The notes below the pieces were generated by a model. The model made no database searches and had not been told where the DNA came from. It worked only from the letters and a program-made list of their open reading frames with translations. Source: Desmodesmus armatus (taxonomy: Eukaryota; Chlorophyta; Chlorophyceae; Sphaeropleales; Scenedesmaceae). Taken from it: DNA of 64,000 bases. The stretch covers positions 314,501 to 378,500 of the forward strand of contig VIIQ02000070.1 of assembly GCA_007449985.2 (NCBI GenBank), in the 5' to 3' direction. Position 1 is the first letter of the stretch; each line of letters opens with the position of its first letter. A program made the position numbers and the translations under genes. Positions 60,009 through 64,000 of the stretch are shown here, one piece after another.

Positions 60009-60476
60009 TCAACTGCACGCAGGGCTCTCAACAGCCAGCCGCTTCGCTGCCCGCCCTTCCTCCTCCAACTCTGCCCCCTGCTGCCGCTGCTGCTGCTGCT
60101 GTGCGAGCCTCGCTGCCATGGCTGTCACTGCTGCTGCTGGGGACTGCTGCTCCCCACTCGGCGCCTCCTGCTGCTGCCGTGCTGCAGAGGCTGCCTCTGC
60201 CCCATCACCACCAGCAGACCCACCAGCCGCACCAACAGCAGCAGCAGTTGCCCGTGCTGCCTCCACTTCTGCCAGTGCTGCAGCCTCTCGTTCCTGCTCT
60301 GCTATGGCTGCTGCCTTGGCTGCTTCTCTCTCCATGGCCTTCAGCTTGCGCTCAGGAATTTTGGGCACCGGGTAGTCCCGACCTGAGGCTGACACCAGCT
60401 CACGCAGCTCAGCAACCTGGGGGGCGGGGGGGGGGGGGGTGGGGGGGGTGGGGGGGGGGGGGGGTCAGTGGTTGGT

Positions 60477-60517
<41 letters not shown>

Positions 60518-63043
60518 GGGGGGGGGGGGGGGTAAAATGAGGGGTGAATTGAGGCAGAGACATCAACACGGAGTAGCCCCGGCCTGAAGCTGTCACCAAC
60601 TCACGCAGCTCACCAACCTGGGGGGCAGGGGGTGAGGTGGTGGTGGTGGGTGGGTGGGTGGGGTGGGGGGGGGGGGGTGGGGGGCGTCAGTGGTTGGGGG
60701 GGTGGGGGGGGGTGGGGGGGTGGGGGGGGGGGGGGGTAACATGAGGGGTGAATTGAGGCAGAGACATCAACACGGAGTAGTCCCGGCTTGAAGCTGCCAC
60801 CAACTCACGCAGCTCACCAACCTGGGGGCAGGGGGGTGAGGTGGTGGGGGGGGGGGGGGGCGTCATGGTGGGTGGGGGGGTGGGGGGTGGGGGGGTGGGG
60901 TGGGGTGGGGTGGGGTGGGGGTAACATGAGGGGTGAATGAGGCAGAGACATTAACACGGAGTAGTCCCGGCCTGAAGCTGCCACCAACTCACGCAGCTCA
61001 CAACCTGCCAAAAAAGCGAGGAAGGGTTCAACCGACGGCACTTGTAACCTGCAGATCATAAGGGGACAAGAAAACTGGGTTGCATCACCTCTCAGTCAGC
61101 TTGTTCCAGTCTGGTGCTTCATCGTCAGCTTAGACAGTTGTTGCATCACCTCTCAGTCAGTTTCTTCCAGTCTGGTGTTTTCATCATCAGCTTAGTGCAT
61201 TGGCTAAGCTGATGAAGAAACACCAGACGGGAACAAACTGACTGAGAGGTAAGGCAACCCACACTTCGCAGGTTGGCAACTTGCACCTACGAAACCTGAT
61301 CAGTGACTCTCGCAAGCAGCCAAGCCTGCCCCCCCCCCAGTCCTTTCGCCTCACCCCACGCCCTCACCCCCACCCCTGCCAAGCACCACACCAGTGTCTC
61401 TCTCCATCCACCCTTCCATGCACTTGTCCACCCCTCCATCCAACCCCAATACCCCAATGCCTACCTACTGCCGCCAGTACGGTCAGCACACTAGTAAACC
61501 CATTCTTTTGCCCTCAACCCCACACTATCCCCAGTTATCCTTACCAAGTGTGCCATTGATGACAATCGATCACAACAAACACTGCTATCTTGGTTATACT
61601 GACGCACTCACCAGCTGCCGCAGCTTCTGTATGGCCCTCTGTGCTGACATTGCACAAGAGACATCACTAGGTCTTGCTTATTGACGCTGTACAGCTGGCG
61701 TCATCTGCACCAGCACGGCCAAATTCCCATAGCTGAATCACTCACCAGCTGCCGCAGCTTCTGTATGGCCTCCTCTGTGCTGAGGCCGCCCAGTGTGTGC
61801 ATGCGGGCCCTGATGTCTGTGTACTCACCCAGGAAGCCCTGCAGAAAACAAAAGCAAGCAGCAGAAACAACGGCTGAGTGGCGGGAGTACCAGAAACAGA
61901 GGATACACACAAGCAAGTGACCAGCGTATACATGTGGGCCCGGATGTCTGTGAAATCACCCAGGAAGCCCTGCAGGCAAATGAAATCAAGCAAGCGAAAG
62001 CAAGCGCCAGCAACACCAACGGCTGATTGGCTGGAGGGCCAGACACAGCAACAGAGCATGCGCACGCACCAATGACCAGGGTTTTGATGCGAACCCTAAA
62101 GTCCGTGTGCCCTTCAGCAAGCAGTGGCCGACTGGTCTGCTAAGAGAGCAGTTGTCATCATGCTGCTGCAGGTGCACATGGCACCCTAGTTGAGCGTAGC
62201 CCACTTCACTACCCACTGACCACAGCAGCCCTGCCGCCTCCTCAAAACGCCACACACTCAGATGCATCTCTTGCACCACTTACTGTTATCAGCTTGTGCA
62301 CATGTCCGCGCACCATGCGCATGTGTGTGGGGTGCTTCTCACACCATTGCAGGTACTCCTCACACATCCGCAGGCCCTCTAGGGGGGCCAGGGTGGTGGC
62401 CTGCAGGATCAGCAGCAGTGGCGCAGCAGCAGTCACAACAGCATCCATAGTAACTAATATACCTCATAGTGTTGATTGGTGCAGACGCGCCACACATCCG
62501 CAGGCCCTCCGGGGGAGCCAAAGTGGTGGCCTGCATGTGCGCAAGCGGTAGCCACAGAAGGCACAGTCAGACGTGTTTCATGGTGCAGTCGATTTTGTGC
62601 CGACTGCTCCCCACTTACCTCAATCCACAAGTGCAATCCAAGGGGCTGCATTCTGCAACCTTACTGCCAGGCCAGGACAAATGCAAGTGTTGCATCAACC
62701 CATCTTCTCGCTTCCTTCCTGCCTTTCTGGCCACACCGGCTGTAGTTCCTCAACATTCAGAGCGTCCTGCCTCCCCCCCCCCACACACTCCCACCTGCTG
62801 CACACCCTTTGATATTTCCCGCACTAGCACTCAAGCCTTCACAAGAATGTAATTGAGTATGCCTAAACCCAAACTCTTCCTCACAAAACCCCCGCCAGCC
62901 CTGGTCCCCACCACTCACGTCATGCGGCTGCTGCACTGCATCAAACAGCATCGGGTTCATCAGCAGCGGCTCCGCTGACATCACCCCATCTGCTCCTGTC
63001 GCCGCCATCAGCGCACGCGCCTCCTCCAAGCAGCGCACATCGC
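60009..63043 (-). CDS. tRNA-dihydrouridine synthase, Dus1 type, C-terminal part (5' end off window)
   Basis: FMN enzyme reducing uridines in the tRNA D-loop. Visible exons: 63043-62919, 62400-62284, 61838-61746 and 60416-60009, all in phase, about 247 residues. Exon 1 has the end of the barrel: DVRCLEEARALMAATGADGV then MSAEPLLMNPMLF, the FMN-phosphate loop typical of Dus. Then come GLRMCEEYLQWCEKHPTHMR and MVRGHVHKLI (helical tRNA-binding domain), and DIRARMHTLGGLSTEEAIQK. The last exon reads ELRELVSASGRDYPVPKIPE then a Lys/Glu/Ala-rich coiled tail ending VESPACS. The N-terminal barrel with the catalytic Cys would lie right of the window. Every visible exon has at least one edge copy, and the last exon's acceptor has expanded into a G-rich array. 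Confidence 0.92.
60416..61008 (-). repeat. Dus1 last-exon acceptor expanded with poly-G/C spacers
   Basis: Besides the real acceptor at 60416, copies encoding ELRELV(T/A)AS(G/S)RDYS lie at about 60569-60620, 60771-60823 and 60955-61006. Spacers at 60420-60535, 60640-60740 and 60835-60925 are almost pure G on the plus strand, that is poly-C before each acceptor in the transcript. All copies share the following non-exon text (gtgttgatgtctctgcctca), which the real exon does not have. Confidence 0.9.
61080..61257. repeat. Direct copy plus long perfect-type foldback hairpin
   Basis: 61141-61195 and 61204-61257 are near-complementary 54-base arms around an 8-base loop (tgcattgg). A direct copy of the left arm lies at 61080-61132. 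The arms share ctctcagtcag and ccagtctggtg. It lies in a Dus1 intron, so it would form a long RNA hairpin in the primary transcript. Confidence 0.9.
61605..62115 (-). repeat. Edge copies of Dus1 exon 61838-61746
   Basis: Upstream copies of its 5' part: 61976-about 61927 (GFLGDFTDIRAHMYTL) and about 62115-62070 (EGHTDFRVRIKTL). A downstream copy of its 3' part and donor lies at 61603-61645, with two bases lost inside the coding text. The exon is thus flanked on both sides by fragments of itself. Confidence 0.82.
62497..62535 (-). repeat. Edge copy of Dus1 exon 62400-62284 acceptor
   Basis: Reads atgcag|gccaccactttggctc, encoding ATTLAPPEGLRMC. The real exon begins ATTLAPLEGLRMC. Three of the four codon differences are silent. 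Acceptor AG intact. Confidence 0.88.
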
Positions 63044-63180
63044 CTGCTCATAGCAGAACAACAGAGAGAAGAGTGAGTGTACACAACAACATGCCTTAGC
63101 ACAGAGACACGGCCCAGCAAGGCTCCTCCAAGTGATGGTGCTATGGTGGCTTGCGCCCTATCTGCTGATCTGCCGTGTTG

Positions 63181-63225
63181 CCGCCATCAGCGGCTGCGCT
63201 TCGTCTAGGCACCGCACATCGCCTG
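63181..63225 (-). repeat. Edge copy of Dus1 exon 63043-62919 acceptor
   Basis: Reads gtgcag|gcgatgtgcggtgcct, encoding GDVRCLDEAQPLMAAT, against GDVRCLEEARALMAAT in the real exon. About 180 bases upstream in transcript order. Acceptor AG intact. Confidence 0.85.
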
Positions 63226-63594
63226 CACACGGGAGAACATGGGAAGGGAAGAGTACAACGGAGTATGTAGTACATTGGAACCTTCACCGCACAGCAATGG
63301 CAATGCACAGAACGGAGCATCAGGGACACATTGCAGGACATCTCTGTGTTGGTGTTCACTCCCATAAAGAACAGAACAAGTGCGTGCGTTCTGTCTGACT
63401 GGCACGCCGTGCAGCACGGATAAGTCCCTAAGGGCGCCTGGATAACAACGCAGGTGCGAGAAGAGGGGGTGCACCAGTGTGTACACACTTTTTTGTTTAT
63501 GGGGGGGGGGGGTAAACTTTACCTGAGTGTGTTGAGACGGACATGTCTGGTAGAATATCGGGCGTCTCTCTTACTTTACTTCGCAACTCTAAAC

Positions 63595-63720
63595 TGAGGT
63601 GTACACCTCCTTCATGGCCTCTGTGCCCAAGCAGTTGTTAAAGAGGCCACCCGCGTTGGCGTGGGCTACTTCTTCAACATCTGCTTGGGCACAGAGACCA
63701 CGCAAGAGGTGTACGCCTTC
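63595..63720. repeat. Inverted repeat that reads similarly on both strands
   Basis: Perfect 16-base arms ctctgtgcccaagcag (63619-63634) and its complement (63681-63696) lie within longer similarity. The plus strand reads GYFFNICLGTETTQEVYAFM and the minus strand reads GGLFNNCLGTEAMKEVYTSV. Either a duplicated-inverted fragment of a coding sequence or a foldback element. Confidence 0.75.
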
Positions 63721-63794
63721 ATGCACCCACCCTTTTTGGGGCAAGGCACGGGGGGGGGGGGGGGGGGCAAACCCCCACGGGCTGACCACACACA

Positions 63795-63885
63795 AAATGG
63801 CCGAGTAAACCAGGCTGCCGGGAGCCCGAGGCAGAGCCTCACACCAATGAGGGACGCCTGCCTGACACCCCTTCTTCAGGAGGTG
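63795..63885 (-). repeat. Dispersed repeat, tRNA-SINE-like, copy 2
   Basis: Minus-strand counterpart of the repeat at 34680-34766, sharing gtgtgaggct and cctcgggctcccggcagcc. Immediately beside the inverted repeat at 63595. Confidence 0.5.
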
Positions 63886-64000
63886 CCCAGCGCCCGGACC
63901 AAAGTCGCATGGGAGCACCTACTCTGCGTGAGGACGTCCCAACCCAGCACTGCCTGCCGTTTGCGCAGGCGCAGCGGACGCGGCGAGGGTGAACTCAAAT

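Larger units (their letters stand above)
63226..64000. other. Intronic or upstream Dus1 sequence with inverted and dispersed repeats
   Basis: No Dus1 exon was recognised here. It contains a poly-G run (63500-63512), the inverted repeat at 63595-63720, a second G-run (63750-63768) and the dispersed repeat at 63795-63885. Confidence 0.45.

Noticed and set aside
59936..60535. Plus-strand Pro/Ala/Gly-rich ORF opposite the Dus1 last exon
   Set aside because: Shadow of the Dus1 tail and the poly-G array.

Overview
This is nuclear DNA of a green alga, most likely a chlorophycean (volvocalean or sphaeroplealean type). The evidence is spliced genes with GT-AG introns, plastid-type proteins, plant-like CCCTAAA motifs, and very frequent CAG/GCA/AGC runs that write poly-Q, poly-A and poly-S into exons. 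I cannot name the species. There are no operons, CRISPR arrays or bacterial-style genes.

Layout, left to right: a Q-rich coiled-coil gene on the plus strand, missing its 5' end (144-2410); a repeat-bearing gap; a long low-complexity gene with one membrane segment on the minus strand (6350 to about 13800); IMPL1-type inositol monophosphatase (minus, 15640-20415), head to head with a histone-deacetylase family gene (plus, 20675-24755); a small Cys-rich zinc-finger gene (minus, about 27254-28324), head to head with a DUF1279/FAM210-like membrane protein (plus, 28731-30418); a poly-Q gene whose exon edge has grown into a poly-G array (about 32.2-34.3 kb); a frame-broken Pro-rich/poly-Q gene with a C-terminal membrane segment (35.2-39.3 kb); the acetolactate synthase regulatory subunit (minus, 41162-48460); a long low-complexity protein with F-x-P-x-I-N-P-x-S-R motifs (minus, 50490-59141); and the C-terminal half of a Dus1-type tRNA-dihydrouridine synthase, which runs off the right edge (minus, 60009-63043).

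IMPL1 and the acetolactate synthase subunit are housekeeping plastid enzymes. Dus1 modifies tRNA, and the deacetylase probably acts in an organelle. Exon chains for IMPL1, HDAC, ALS-SU, FAM210-like and Dus1 were rebuilt by hand, and splice phases agree across every junction except one. That exception is a 1-base deletion in ALS-SU.

The most striking feature is not a gene. At least seven genes carry tandem extra copies of short pieces that span an exon-intron edge (or an exon 3' end), with 2-4 copies at about 70-250 bp spacing, and in two places the copies have become G-rich minisatellites. Splice signals are usually kept, and codon differences between copies are mostly synonymous. Either this genome makes exon-edge duplicates at high rate and uses some as alternative exons, or collapsed haplotypes mimic it. 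Several genes also show single-base homopolymer frame breaks, so assembly error must be excluded first.
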